The translations under genes and the position numbers were made by a program. Positions 32,438 through 41,708 of a stretch of DNA of 64,000 bases are shown here, piece by piece. Source of the stretch: Curtobacterium salicis (lineage in GTDB: Bacteria > Actinomycetota > Actinomycetes > Actinomycetales > Microbacteriaceae); the NCBI RefSeq assembly GCF_011759505.1, contig NZ_JAAOYO010000002.1:826500-890499 (forward strand), given 5' to 3'. Within the stretch, counting starts at the first letter, position 1. Every line of letters begins with the position of its first letter. The notes beneath the pieces are model-generated. The model was not told the origin of the DNA, ran no database searches, and was given only the letters and a program-made list of their open reading frames with translations.

Positions 32438-33352
32438 TCAGGCGGTGACGGCCGTCGCTTCGGCGACCAGGGCCTCCAGGACGGTCCGGACGGCGGGGCG
32501 GACCGCGCGGTCGGGGCGCACGAGGGCCTCGATCCGCCGTCCGGCGCGGACGTCCGCCAGGGTGGCCAGACGGAACCGGCCGGGAGCCCTGGTCCGGGAC
32601 GTGTACCGCGGCACGAGCGCGATGCCGTGCCCGGCGGCCACCAGGTTCTCGATCACCGGCAGGTGGATCGTCCGGAACGCGACCTCGGGTGGGGCGTCGG
32701 TCGCGGCGGCCATCGCGGTGAGCACGCGGTCGATCGGGTAGTCCTCGGGGACCCCGATCCAGGTGGCACCGACGACGTCCTCGATGCGCACCCGCTGCTG
32801 GTCGGCCAGGGGGTGGTCGAGCGGCAGGGCGACGTCCAGCGGTTCCCGCAGCAACGGGACCGTCTCCACACGCCGCCGGTCCGCGCCGCGGGCGCCGTCC
32901 GGGCGGTGGCCGATTACCACGTCGTGGTCGGCGGTGAGCGGGGCGAACTCGCCCTCGCTGACGTCGACGTCCGACAGCCGGAGCACGATGCCGGGGTGCG
33001 CTCGCATCCGGGTGAGCAGACCCGGCAGCAGCAGTTCGGCGGCCGACGGGAACACCGCGAGGTCGACCGAGCCGGTGACGCCGTCGAGGTGCTCGGTCCA
33101 CGCGGACTCGACGGTCGCGAGCGCGGTCGCGACCCCGGTGGCCATGCCCGCCAGGACCCGGCCGTGCTCGGTGAGGCGCACGCCGCGACCGACGCGCTCG
33201 ACGAGCGGCACGCCGGCCTGCCGTTGGAGGGTCCGGAGCTGCTGGGAGACGGCGCTCGGCGTCCGGTGGGTGGCCGTCGCGACGGCCGTGACGCTCCCCC
33301 GCTCGGCGAGTTCGCGGAGGACGGGCAGCAGGGCGATGTCGAAGCCGACCAT
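32438..33352 (-). CDS. LysR-family transcriptional regulator
   Basis: 304 residues. Helix-turn-helix at the N-terminus (GSVTAVATATHRTPSAVSQQLRTLQ, in parts, about 19-43) and a LysR substrate domain thereafter. Divergent from an EamA exporter with only about 20 bp (or 71 bp, if the later start is used), so it most likely controls that gene. Confidence 0.9.
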   Translation of the reverse strand: MVGFDIALLPVLRELAERGSVTAVATATHRTPSAVSQQLRTLQRQAGVPLVERVGRGVRLTEHGRVLAGMATGVATALATVESAWTEHLDGVTGSVDLAVFPSAAELLLPGLLTRMRAHPGIVLRLSDVDVSEGEFAPLTADHDVVIGHRPDGARGADRRRVETVPLLREPLDVALPLDHPLADQQRVRIEDVVGATWIGVPEDYPIDRVLTAMAAATDAPPEVAFRTIHLPVIENLVAAGHGIALVPRYTSRTRAPGRFRLATLADVRAGRRIEALVRPDRAVRPAVRTVLEALVAEATAVTA

Positions 33353-33372
33353 GCAGGGACCCTACAACGACG

Positions 33373-34395
33373 GTGTCGGAACGTTCGCTGGTGCTACCGC
33401 GTCCGGTGCGGGACGATCATCCGGTGCTGCTCCGTGACCGCATCCTGGCCCTCGTCGTCGCCGTCGCCTGGGGACTGAACTTCCCCGCGACGGCGATCGC
33501 CCTCGAGCACTACCCGCCGTTCCTGCTGGCGGCGCTCCGGTTCACGCTGCTCGCCGTCCCCACCCTGCTCTTCGTCCCGCGCCCGCCGATCCCGTTCCGG
33601 TGGATCGTCCTGGTCGGTGCGACGCTCGGCGTGCTGCAGTTCGCGTTCCTCTACTTGGGCATGGCGGCCGGCATGCCCTCGGGGTTGGCGTCGCTCGTCG
33701 TCCAGGCATCGGCGCCGTTCACGGTCCTGCTCGCCGGGGTCCTGCTCCGCGAACGACTCACCGCTCGCCAGGTGGTCGGCGTCAGCGTCGCCGTGGCCGC
33801 CCTCGCCGTGATCGCCCTGCACCGTGCGCAGACCGCCGCACTGCTGCCGGTCGTGCTCGTGCTCTGCGGCGCCCTCGGGTGGGCGATCGGCAACGTCGCG
33901 ACCCGCAGGGCCGGGCCGGTGAACCCGCTGCACCTCACCCTGTGGTGGGCCGTGGTGCCGCCGATCCCGATGGCGGTGCTGTCGTTCCTGGTCGAGGGAC
34001 CCGACCGCATCGGGCAGGCACTCGGCACCGCGTTCACCGCCGCGGCGCTCCCGGCGGACCTGGCCGTGCTCTACATCGTGCTGGCGGCGAGCGTCGTCGG
34101 GTACGGCATCTGGTCACGGTTGATGGGCCGGTACCCGTCGAGCACCGTCGCGCCGTTCTCGATGCTCGTGCCCGTCGTCGGGGTGCTGGCGTCCTGGGCG
34201 GCGTTCGGCGAGGTGCCGGACCTGGTCGAGGTGCTCGCGGGCGCGGTCGTCGTGGGGGCCGTGCTGTGGTCGTCGCGGCCACCGCGGGGTGCGGGCGCTC
34301 CGGCTGCTGCGACTGCGGCTGCGGCTGCTCCTGCTCCCGTCGCACCCGTCGCACCCGCCGCGGTCAGTCCCGGCGCTGACGCCGTTCCGCGATGA
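33373..34395 (+). CDS. EamA-family (DMT) exporter
   Basis: 340 residues, ten membrane segments in two EamA repeats (AVAWGLNFPATAIALEHYPPF, YLGMAAGMPSGLASLVVQASAPFTVLLAGVLLRERL in parts, and a second AALPADLAVLYIVLAAS repeat). Related to YdcZ/EamA amino-acid or metabolite exporters. The start could be GTG 33373 or GTG 33424 (VLLRDRIL); the latter leaves room for a promoter. The C-terminus is an Ala/Pro tail whose last 32 nt overlap the convergent epimerase gene. Confidence 0.88.
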   Translation: MSERSLVLPRPVRDDHPVLLRDRILALVVAVAWGLNFPATAIALEHYPPFLLAALRFTLLAVPTLLFVPRPPIPFRWIVLVGATLGVLQFAFLYLGMAAGMPSGLASLVVQASAPFTVLLAGVLLRERLTARQVVGVSVAVAALAVIALHRAQTAALLPVVLVLCGALGWAIGNVATRRAGPVNPLHLTLWWAVVPPIPMAVLSFLVEGPDRIGQALGTAFTAAALPADLAVLYIVLAASVVGYGIWSRLMGRYPSSTVAPFSMLVPVVGVLASWAAFGEVPDLVEVLAGAVVVGAVLWSSRPPRGAGAPAAATAAAAAPAPVAPVAPAAVSPGADAVPR

Positions 34396-35347
34396 TGCCG
34401 GCGAGCGCCCCGCCCAGGTGCGGGTACCGGAACACGTAGCCGGCCTCGGTCAGCCGGGTCGGCACGACCCACCGGCTCTTCAGCACGAGTTCGGTCTCGG
34501 TCCGGATGGCGAAGGACCCGAGTTCGAGCATCCACCGCCAGGTCGGCAGGCCGAAGCGGCGTCCGACGGCCTCGCGCAGGGTCGCCATCACGGTCCGGTT
34601 GTCGGAGGGCTCCGGGCTGGTGACGTTGACCGCTCCGTCGATGTCCTCGTGGTCGCGGATGAACCGGATCGCCCCGAGGACGTCGTCGATGTGCACCCAG
34701 CTGAAGCGCTGCCGTCCGTGGGTGTGTCGGTCGTGGTGGTAGGTGCCGGCGGCCAGCCGGGCCCGGGTCGGGAACCACGGACCGTCGACCTGCGGTCCGC
34801 CGAGTCCGGCCTGCGCCAACCGCAGGAGCGGCAGCAACGCACTGCCGTCACCGAACACGATCGCCATCCGCAGCGCCACACGCCGGGTACCGGGCAGGTC
34901 CGCGGCGAACAGGGCGTCCTCCCACGCGCGGGCGACGGAGACGGAGAAGCCCTCGCCGAGTTCGCCGGTCGCCTCGTCCTGCGGGCGGTCGTCGGCGTGC
35001 CGGTAGATCGTCGCGGTCGAGGCGTTGAGCCACAGCGGCGGCGGCTGCTCGGCCGTGCGGATGGCCTCGGCGAGCTCGAGCGTGGTGTCGACCCGCGAGC
35101 GGACGATCTCCGCCCGGTTCCGCCGTCCGTACCGGCAATTGACGCTCTTGCCCGCCATGTTCACGACGAGGTCGGCTCCGTCCACCAGCTCGCGGATCCG
35201 CAGGGTGTTGCCCCACACCGCGTCCCCGGTGCGACCGACCGTGACGACCCGGTACCCCTCGGCGCGGAACGCGTCCTGCAGGTACCGACCGACGAAACCG
35301 CTCGCCCCCGCCACCACCACACGCCGCTGCTGCTGCTGCTCGTCCAT
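34364..35347 (-). CDS. TIGR01777-family NAD(P)-dependent epimerase
   Basis: 327 residues. VVVAGASGFVGRYL is the nucleotide loop; LVNMAGKSVNCRY (about 62-75), WLNASTATIYRH and the C-terminal DUF1731-type segment (LPLLRLAQAGLGGP-like and WVHIDDVLGAIRF) define the YfcH/TIGR01777 group. The first residues hold a run of Gln (QQQQ). Paired with a DUF4166 gene 19 nt upstream; these two are often adjacent or fused. Confidence 0.9.
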   Translation of the reverse strand: MDEQQQQRRVVVAGASGFVGRYLQDAFRAEGYRVVTVGRTGDAVWGNTLRIRELVDGADLVVNMAGKSVNCRYGRRNRAEIVRSRVDTTLELAEAIRTAEQPPPLWLNASTATIYRHADDRPQDEATGELGEGFSVSVARAWEDALFAADLPGTRRVALRMAIVFGDGSALLPLLRLAQAGLGGPQVDGPWFPTRARLAAGTYHHDRHTHGRQRFSWVHIDDVLGAIRFIRDHEDIDGAVNVTSPEPSDNRTVMATLREAVGRRFGLPTWRWMLELGSFAIRTETELVLKSRWVVPTRLTEAGYVFRYPHLGGALAGIIAERRQRRD

Positions 35348-35366
35348 GCTGTCCTCTCGGCTCCGG

Positions 35367-36056
35367 TCAGACGTCGTCGGGCACGACGGCGTACCGGAAC
35401 GCCCCCTCGTACCGGTACAGCGTGCCGATCACCGGCGCCGACAGCGTCAGGGACACGCGCTGCAGGTCGGCATCGTCATCGAATCGTTCCGTGAGCACCA
35501 CCCGGGGCGAGAGGACGGCCGGGAGGCTCCACTCCCGACCCAGCGCGTGCACCGACACCCGCGTGGAGACCAGCCGGAGCGCTCCGGCGTCGGGTCCGGT
35601 GGTCGGGACCGTGACGGCGAGCAGGGCGCTGACGCGACCGCGTCGGCCGAGGTGGTCGACGAGGCCCTCCGGCTCCGCGGTGATCGCGTCGACCATCGTC
35701 CGGTCACCGCTCGCGAAGTGGAAGGTGCGGTGCGCGCGGACCGCGGGGCGTCCCTCCCGGCCGGTCGGCGTGCCGGACCCGCCCGGCGGTGCCGGCCGAC
35801 CGCGTCCGACGCGGACCGCCCGGTTCTCCACCGAGAACGGCACGTCGCGCTCCCACACCGGGAACATGACGGCGTCGGCGGCGAACAGGCGGAGCAGCGG
35901 CCAGAGCCAGCGCCGCGGGGTGCCGACGACGGCGAAGACCCCGGTCCCACGGCCGACGTGTCCGGGCGGGACCGGGCCGAAGTAGGCGCGGAGTCTCGGG
36001 TGGAGGCCGGCGAGGACCTCGTCCGGCGCGCTCAGCTGGTACGGCGACCGGGTCAC
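35367..36056 (-). CDS. DUF4166 protein
   Basis: 229 residues with no signal peptide. LHPRLRAYFGPVPPGHVGRGTGVF is the family's N-terminal motif; the rest is a beta-rich soluble fold. GTG 36056 is the best start; earlier possible starts lie in a different-looking frame. Function unknown; operon with the epimerase. Confidence 0.8.
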   Translation of the reverse strand: MTRSPYQLSAPDEVLAGLHPRLRAYFGPVPPGHVGRGTGVFAVVGTPRRWLWPLLRLFAADAVMFPVWERDVPFSVENRAVRVGRGRPAPPGGSGTPTGREGRPAVRAHRTFHFASGDRTMVDAITAEPEGLVDHLGRRGRVSALLAVTVPTTGPDAGALRLVSTRVSVHALGREWSLPAVLSPRVVLTERFDDDADLQRVSLTLSAPVIGTLYRYEGAFRYAVVPDDV

Positions 36057-36091
36057 GCTCCCGATCCTGGCACGTCGTCGGACGCGGCTCC

Positions 36092-36097
36092 TACGAT
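36092..36097 (+). promoter_or_regulatory. -10 element for leaderless CDF gene
   Basis: TACGAT is followed 7 nt later by ATG 36105, with no ribosome binding site; probable leaderless start of the cation exporter. Confidence 0.55.
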
Positions 36098-36104
36098 GGG
36101 CCGC

Positions 36105-37019
36105 ATGGGACACGACCACGGCCACACGCACGGACGCGCGTCCGAGCGCGCGCTGCTGATCGCGTTCTGCATCTCGGCGGGCATCCTGCTGGCCGAGGTC
36201 GTCGGCGCGGTCGTCACCGGATCGCTGGCACTGCTCGTCGACGCCGGCCACATGGTCGTCGACACCGGCGGACTCGGCATCGGCCTGGTGGCCACCCGGC
36301 TGGCCCGCCGCATCCCGACCGCCCGGCGGACCTGGGGCTACCAGCGGGCCGAGGTCCTCGGCGCCACCGCGCAGGCCGCGATCCTGCTGGCGGTCGGCGT
36401 CTACGTCGTGATCTCCGCCGTGCAGCGCCTGTTCGTGCCGGAGGAGATCGACGCCGGGCCGCTCCTGGCCTTCGGCGTCGTCGGGCTCGTCGGCAACCTC
36501 GTCGCGTTCGCCGTGCTGGTCCGGGCCTCGGGTGAGGGCTTCACCTCACGCGCCGCCCGGCTCGAGGTCCTCAACGACACCCTCGGCTCGGTCGCCGTCA
36601 TCGCCGCGGCCGTCGTGCTGTTCCTGACCGGGTGGCAGCGCGCGGACTCGGTGGCGGCGCTCCTGATCGGCGTGCTCATCCTGCCCCGGGCCGTGAAGCT
36701 CCTGCGCGAGACCGCCGACGTCCTGCTCGAGGCGACGCCACGTGGCCTCGACCTGGACGCCGTCCGCGGGCACATCCTGGAGCTCGACCACGTCATCGCC
36801 GTGCACGACCTGCACGCGACCCTGGTGTCGACCGGCGTCCCGAACCTGACGGCGCACGTCGTGGTGGACGACCACTGCTTCACGACCGCACACGCCCCGG
36901 CGATCCTCGACGAGCTGCAGCAGTGCGTCGCCGAACACTTCGACGTCCCGGTCGAGCACTCCACGTTCCAGCTCGAACCCGCGTCGCACCAGCGGCACGA
37001 GCACGAGGTGCACGCCTGA
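36105..37019 (+). CDS. CDF-family zinc/cadmium/cobalt exporter
   Basis: 304 residues. A His-rich N-terminus (MGHDHGHTH) and C-terminus (HQRHEHEVH) flank six membrane helices, with the metal-site motif LVDAGHMVVDT (HxxxD, about residue 45) and second-site EVLNDTLGS (about 148). Typical ZitB/CzcD size. It removes divalent metal. ATG 36105 rather than 36096 is chosen because of the -10 box; the leaderless start is inferred. Confidence 0.93.
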   Translation: MGHDHGHTHGRASERALLIAFCISAGILLAEVVGAVVTGSLALLVDAGHMVVDTGGLGIGLVATRLARRIPTARRTWGYQRAEVLGATAQAAILLAVGVYVVISAVQRLFVPEEIDAGPLLAFGVVGLVGNLVAFAVLVRASGEGFTSRAARLEVLNDTLGSVAVIAAAVVLFLTGWQRADSVAALLIGVLILPRAVKLLRETADVLLEATPRGLDLDAVRGHILELDHVIAVHDLHATLVSTGVPNLTAHVVVDDHCFTTAHAPAILDELQQCVAEHFDVPVEHSTFQLEPASHQRHEHEVHA

Positions 37020-37058
37020 CCGGTGCCGGTTCGGGTGCTCGTGCCGGTGCGGTGCTCG

Positions 37059-37706
37059 TCAGCAGTCGGAGTCGCGCGTCGGGTAGGCCGTGATCACGCG
37101 GTCGGTGGTCGCGGAGACGATGACCTTGACGAAGCCGTCCGGACTGGGCGCGCTGCCGTCGTCGAAGCGCACGGGAGCGGCGTAACAGACCTTGCCGTCC
37201 CCGGCGTCGACGGGCAGCCCCTTCTGCGGGTTCGTCAGCGCCGTCCGCACCGCCGTGAGCATGGCGTCGTCCCAGTCCCGCTGCGTCGTGTGCCCCGCCA
37301 GCACACCCTGCCAGTCGCGGCTGTGCCGGACACGGATGTGTTCGTAGCCCTGCGCAGACGTCCCGCACTGCATCGCGACCGTGCCGAGCGCGGCGGTGTC
37401 GTACGCCGCGACCGAGGCACGGGCGTCGGCCCCGCACCGGTCGAGGACCGCGGAGCCGGGCAGGTCCGGGCCGCTCCGGGCGATGACCGCGACGCTGCTG
37501 CCACTGTCCGTGCCGCTAGCCGTGCCGGTGCCGGTGCCGGTGCCGGTGCCGTCGGCCGGGTCGGTCGCGGTGGCGGAAGGGGCCGCGGAGAGGACAGCGT
37601 TGTCACCCTCCCGGGCGTTCGTCAGCGCGAACCCGCCGATCACGACGACGGCGGCGACCGCTGCGGCGACGCCGGTCAGGGTGGAGCGGGAGCGCTTCGG
37701 GGGCAT
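37059..37706 (-). CDS. Secreted/membrane-anchored hypothetical protein
   Basis: 215 residues, family not recognised. One N-terminal hydrophobic helix (about 12-29), then a Gly/Thr linker (GTGTGTGTASGTDSG) made of a short DNA repeat, then a soluble domain with three or four Cys (DRCGADA, MQCGTSA, KVCYAA, DSDC end), likely disulfide-bonded. Convergent with the CDF gene. The 37707-37897 gap has no gene. Confidence 0.7.
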   Translation of the reverse strand: MPPKRSRSTLTGVAAAVAAVVVIGGFALTNAREGDNAVLSAAPSATATDPADGTGTGTGTGTASGTDSGSSVAVIARSGPDLPGSAVLDRCGADARASVAAYDTAALGTVAMQCGTSAQGYEHIRVRHSRDWQGVLAGHTTQRDWDDAMLTAVRTALTNPQKGLPVDAGDGKVCYAAPVRFDDGSAPSPDGFVKVIVSATTDRVITAYPTRDSDC

Positions 37707-37897
37707 GCGGCCAGTATGCCGGAGGGGGTGCGGGCCTCCCGGCGGGGTGCGTGACGGGCGGCTGCCGCGTGCGGTGCTGCCGGTCCGGCGGGTACCGCGG
37801 GACACCGGCGGCACCGCCGAGCGGGTGCGACGCCGCCAGCCACGCGGGACGCCGGCGAGATCCGTGGCGTCGCGGGGAGAACGCGGCGGCTCACGCA

Positions 37898-37927
37898 GAC
37901 GGGCCCGTCTCGGACGGGCCCGTCTCG
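37898..37927 (-). terminator. Terminator made of a tandem 15-bp palindromic unit
   Basis: Two exact copies of GACGGGCCCGTCTCG, each with the palindrome GACGGGCCCGTC, 20 bp downstream of the MFS stop codon. Confidence 0.65.
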
Positions 37928-37946
37928 GCCGGGAGGCGCGTGGCCG

Positions 37947-39206
37947 TCAGGCGCGTGCGGCCAGCCGTGCTCCGGCGAACACCGCGAGCGCCGCGACGAG
38001 CACCACGTACCCGATGAGGACCGGCAGGGTGGGCAGCACGAGCAGCGCCGCGCCGACCGCGACGACCGGGACGGTGAGCCCGGCGTAGGCGATGAGGAAG
38101 GTGGCGGCGAGGACCCCGCCGCGCTCCTCGGGCCCGACGAGGGCACCGGCACTACCGATCGAGGCGCGGAAGAGGAGCCCGACGCCGGCGCCCGCGACGA
38201 CACCGCCGCCGATGAAGCCGGCGACCTGCAGGACCACGGCGGACACCGCGAGGACGGCGAGCCCGCCGACGAGCAGCACGACGCCCAGGCGGATCTGGGT
38301 GCGCTGCGGCAGCTTCGCGAACACCACCTGGGACAGCGCGCTCGCGGCGAAGACGCCGAAGGTCGTCGCGCCCGCGGCCAGCCGGTCGGTCACGTGGAAG
38401 GTGGTGCCGAGGAACGTCGGCGCGACCGAGGTGAAGAGCCCCTGCACGGCGAGTGCGGCGAAGGCACCGGTGCCGGCGGCCCAGAACGCGGCACCGTGAC
38501 CCTCCGGGGCCTGCAGCCGCTGCGGGTGGTACCGCACGGGCTCGGTCGGGCGGTCGACGGTCTCGGGGACGGCGAGGACGACCACGAACGCGATCGCGAG
38601 CGCCACCACGAACACCACGTACGGCACCATCAGCGGCTGCCCGACGAACTCGGCCAGCGCCCCACCGACGAGGGCGCCGAGGGACAGCCCGCCGAGGTTG
38701 ACGACGCCCGCCGCGACACTCGCACCCTTCGCGGACGACTCGTCACCGGTCGCCCGGACCTTGAGCTCACCGAGGTGCGCGGTCGCCGTGGCCGTCAAGG
38801 TGCCGACGCCGAGGCCGGTGACCAGTCGCGCGACGATGAGGCCGGAGACGTCGTTCCACACGAGGAACAGCACGGCGGCGACCAGCTCGAGTGCGATCGA
38901 GACGAGGATGAGCGGACGGCGACCGTGGACGTCGCTGAGGTGTCCGGCGAGCCACAGCGACCCGACGACGCCGAGCCCGTAGGCGGCGAAGACGATCGTC
39001 GTCGTGAAGGTCGGGAAGCCGTCACGCGCCTGGTAGATGACGTAGAGCGGCGCGGGGACGGTCGCGAAGGCCATCACCGAGGTGAACGCGAAGGCGACGG
39101 CCCAGAAGCCGAAGCCGTGACGCCGGCGGGTGTGCGCACGACGGCCGCGAGGGGCCGGAGCGGTGGCCGGGGCGCCGGTCGCGGGGGTTGCGGTGACGGA
39201 TGACAT
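37947..39206 (-). CDS. MFS transporter
   Basis: 419 residues, 12 helices. LSDVHGRRPLILVSIALELVAA is the MFS signature A region. Start ATG 39206. Divergent from a LysR regulator with a perfect operator-like inverted repeat in the 81-bp gap, so its expression is probably set by that regulator. Substrate unknown. Confidence 0.88.
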   Translation of the reverse strand: MSSVTATPATGAPATAPAPRGRRAHTRRRHGFGFWAVAFAFTSVMAFATVPAPLYVIYQARDGFPTFTTTIVFAAYGLGVVGSLWLAGHLSDVHGRRPLILVSIALELVAAVLFLVWNDVSGLIVARLVTGLGVGTLTATATAHLGELKVRATGDESSAKGASVAAGVVNLGGLSLGALVGGALAEFVGQPLMVPYVVFVVALAIAFVVVLAVPETVDRPTEPVRYHPQRLQAPEGHGAAFWAAGTGAFAALAVQGLFTSVAPTFLGTTFHVTDRLAAGATTFGVFAASALSQVVFAKLPQRTQIRLGVVLLVGGLAVLAVSAVVLQVAGFIGGGVVAGAGVGLLFRASIGSAGALVGPEERGGVLAATFLIAYAGLTVPVVAVGAALLVLPTLPVLIGYVVLVAALAVFAGARLAARA

Positions 39207-39260
39207 GCTCCGATGGTCCCCCGGCGGAACCATCGGGTCAAACGGATCGTCTTGATGGCG

Positions 39261-39281
39261 ATCATCGATCTGGTCGATGAT
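39261..39281. promoter_or_regulatory. LysR operator-like inverted repeat
   Basis: Perfect arms ATCATCGA / TCGATGAT with a 5-bp spacer (TCTGG), in the MFS-LysR divergent region and 6 bp upstream of the lysR start. Length and symmetry suit a LysR recognition site. Confidence 0.72.
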
Positions 39282-39287
39282 GGTCGC

Positions 39288-40163
39288 ATGGAGACCCGAC
39301 TGCTCGAACAGTTCGTCACCGTTGCGGCGGAGGGCAGCGTCACCCGTGCCGCCGAACGGCTCTGGGCCGCTCAGTCGACGGTGTCGGCAGGCATCGCGAG
39401 CCTGGAACGGACGCTCGGGGTCCGGCTCTTCGAGCGCGGTGGTCGCCGTCTGGTGCTCACCGCCACCGGCGAGGACCTGCTCCCCCACGCCCGCGCCGTC
39501 CTCGAGTCCCTCGACCGGATGCGTGACCTGGCCGCGGTGTCCGACGCCGAACTCCGCGGGCGCGTCCGGCTCGGGATCTTCACGAGCATGGACATCGTCG
39601 ACCTGACCGGGGTCCTCCGTGGCTTCCGGCAGCGCCACCCCCTGGTCGCCGTGGAACTGATGACGTCGCCGAGCGGCACCACCGGGCTCGTGCAGGACCT
39701 GGTCGCCGGACGCCTCGACCTCGCCTACACCGGCCTGCCGACGGTCCCCGCCGGCGTCGTCGTCGAACCCCTGCGGGAGATGCCGTTCCGCGTCTTCGTC
39801 GCCGCCGACCACCCGCTCGCCGGACGGGCCTCGGTGTCCCTGGCGGAACTGGCGGACGAGTCCTTCGTGGACACGGCGCACGGGTTCGGCAACCGGATGA
39901 TCCTGGACGGCGTCCTCGACCGGCTCGGGATCCGCCGTCGGGTGGTCGCTGAGATGAACGACATGCCGGCGGTCGTGCGTTTCGCGTCGGCGGGCATCGG
40001 GGTGGGTGTGGTGCCGGACTCGGGCGTCCGGCACGACGGGGCCGTGCTGGAGCTCGAGGACGCGGTCGAACCACTGCGGATCGGGCTCGCGATGCGGAGC
40101 GACCCGGAGCCGAACCGGGCGACGCAGGCGCTCGCGCGCGCGATCGTCGCCGCACGGCGCTGA
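39288..40163 (+). CDS. LysR-family transcriptional regulator
   Basis: 291 residues. HTH in GSVTRAAERLWAAQSTVSAGIASLE (in parts, about 14-38), then the substrate domain (LRGRVRLGIFTSM). ATG 39288 (METRLLEQF) gives the standard start; the frame is open further up, but the operator would then fall inside the gene. Regulates the divergent MFS gene by inference; convergent with the next MFS gene. Confidence 0.9.
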   Translation: METRLLEQFVTVAAEGSVTRAAERLWAAQSTVSAGIASLERTLGVRLFERGGRRLVLTATGEDLLPHARAVLESLDRMRDLAAVSDAELRGRVRLGIFTSMDIVDLTGVLRGFRQRHPLVAVELMTSPSGTTGLVQDLVAGRLDLAYTGLPTVPAGVVVEPLREMPFRVFVAADHPLAGRASVSLAELADESFVDTAHGFGNRMILDGVLDRLGIRRRVVAEMNDMPAVVRFASAGIGVGVVPDSGVRHDGAVLELEDAVEPLRIGLAMRSDPEPNRATQALARAIVAARR

Positions 40164-40237
40164 AGCGCAGCCGAGGACACCAGCGCCGTGCACATCGGCG
40201 TTGGTTGAGACCAGCGGAGACCAGCGCTGCGGACCGC

Positions 40238-41602
40238 TCAGCCGCGCAGCAGCGGGGCGATGCTCTCGACCGACCGCCGAGCAGCCGCCGTGGTGGACAG
40301 GAAACCGACCAGGACGATCGCCGCTCCGATCCCGACGACGATCCACCACATCGGGTGGGTGGCGACCGCGAAGCCGGACCCGACCGTCGCGACCGCACTG
40401 GCGCCCGTGACCGTGCCGGCGAGGGCGACGCCGAGCGACACCCCGGTCTGCCGGCTGGTCGAGGCGACGGCCGCCGCGGACCCGGACTGCGCGCGGGGCA
40501 TGCCGGAGACCGCGGTGTTCGTGATCGGGGCGTTCACCATGCCGAACCCGAAGCCGAACAGGACGAACGCCGTCACGAGGACCCACATCGGCGTCGACGC
40601 CTGCACGGTCGTCAGGACGGCACCCGCTCCGGCGATCCCGATGCCGGCGAGGACGAGTGGGACCCGTGTGCCGACGGTGCCGATCAGCCGCCCGGAGATC
40701 GGCGACACGAGCATCGTCATGAGCGCCGACGGCAGGGTCCACAGACCCGCCTCGAACGGGGTCATGCCCCGGACCTCCTGCAGGTAGAGCGCACTGAGGA
40801 ACAGGAAGGCCCCGTTGGCACCGAACGCGACGAGAGCGGTGCCGACGGCGGACGAGAACGGGATGCTGCGGAAGAACCGGAGGTCGATGAGCGGTTCGGC
40901 GGTCCGCCCCTCGACGACCACGAGGGCGACGAGGGCAGCGACGGCGAGGACGAACAGCCCGAGCGCCCCCGGAGACGTCCAGCCGAGGCGCGGCCCCTCG
41001 ATGAGACCACCGACCAGGCTGGCGAGCAGCACGATCACGATGCCCTGGCCGAGCGGGTCGAGCTTCCGGGGCTTCGGGGAGCGGGACTCCGGGACGAACA
41101 GGAACGTCAGGACGACCGCGGCGATGCCGATCGGGACGTTGATGAGGAAGATCGCACGCCATCCCACGGTGTCCGTCAGCGCGCCGCCGACCAGCGGGCC
41201 GACGCCCATCGACACCCCGACCACGGCACCCCAGACGCCGACCGCACGGGCCCGCTCCTTCGCGTCGTCGAAGGTGGCGGTGATGATGCTCATCGCGACC
41301 GGGTTCATCATGGATCCGCCGACCGCCTGCACCATGCGGAAGACGACGAGCCAGCCGACGCTCGGCGCGAGCGAACACAGCAGCGAGCCGGCCGTGAAGA
41401 GCGCGAGCCCGACCTGGAACGTCGTGCGCCGGCCGATGCGGTCCGCGGTCGACCCGGAGAGCAGGAGCAGGCTGGCGAGGACGAGCGTGTAGGCGTCGAT
41501 AGTCCACTGCAGACCGGAGATCGTGCTGTGGAGTTCACGGCCGATGGACGGCAGTGCGACGTTCACCACGGTCGCGTCCATCGAGACGATGAACAGGCTC
41601 AT
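40238..41602 (-). CDS. DHA2-family (EmrB/QacA) MFS drug transporter, start unclear
   Basis: 454 residues, about 14 helices. SLFIVSMDATVVNVALPSIGREL is the TM1 signature (in parts), GSTADRIGRRTTF motif A, and GPLVGGALTDTVGWRAIFLINVPIG motif C. ATG 41602 is the first standard start, but the frame upstream still reads RYRHRYLILAVCC, the usual beginning of TM1 in this family, with no ATG, GTG or TTG back to the stop at about 41794. Either a small indel or a non-standard start is implied. Directly follows a small membrane gene. Confidence 0.82.
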   Translation of the reverse strand: MSLFIVSMDATVVNVALPSIGRELHSTISGLQWTIDAYTLVLASLLLLSGSTADRIGRRTTFQVGLALFTAGSLLCSLAPSVGWLVVFRMVQAVGGSMMNPVAMSIITATFDDAKERARAVGVWGAVVGVSMGVGPLVGGALTDTVGWRAIFLINVPIGIAAVVLTFLFVPESRSPKPRKLDPLGQGIVIVLLASLVGGLIEGPRLGWTSPGALGLFVLAVAALVALVVVEGRTAEPLIDLRFFRSIPFSSAVGTALVAFGANGAFLFLSALYLQEVRGMTPFEAGLWTLPSALMTMLVSPISGRLIGTVGTRVPLVLAGIGIAGAGAVLTTVQASTPMWVLVTAFVLFGFGFGMVNAPITNTAVSGMPRAQSGSAAAVASTSRQTGVSLGVALAGTVTGASAVATVGSGFAVATHPMWWIVVGIGAAIVLVGFLSTTAAARRSVESIAPLLRG

Positions 41603-41708
41603 GCAGCAGACGGCGAGGATCAGGTACCGGTGGCGGTAGCGAGCCGGGAGGCCCGGGTCACCCTGCTCGGGTCGGTGCGGCCCCGACGTGGTTCGTCGGG
41701 TCGCGGAC

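Noticed and set aside
37676..38203. Overlapping minus-strand frame at the MFS gene end
   Set aside because: Arg/Pro/Ser-rich composition without domains; a shadow of the MFS gene in another frame.
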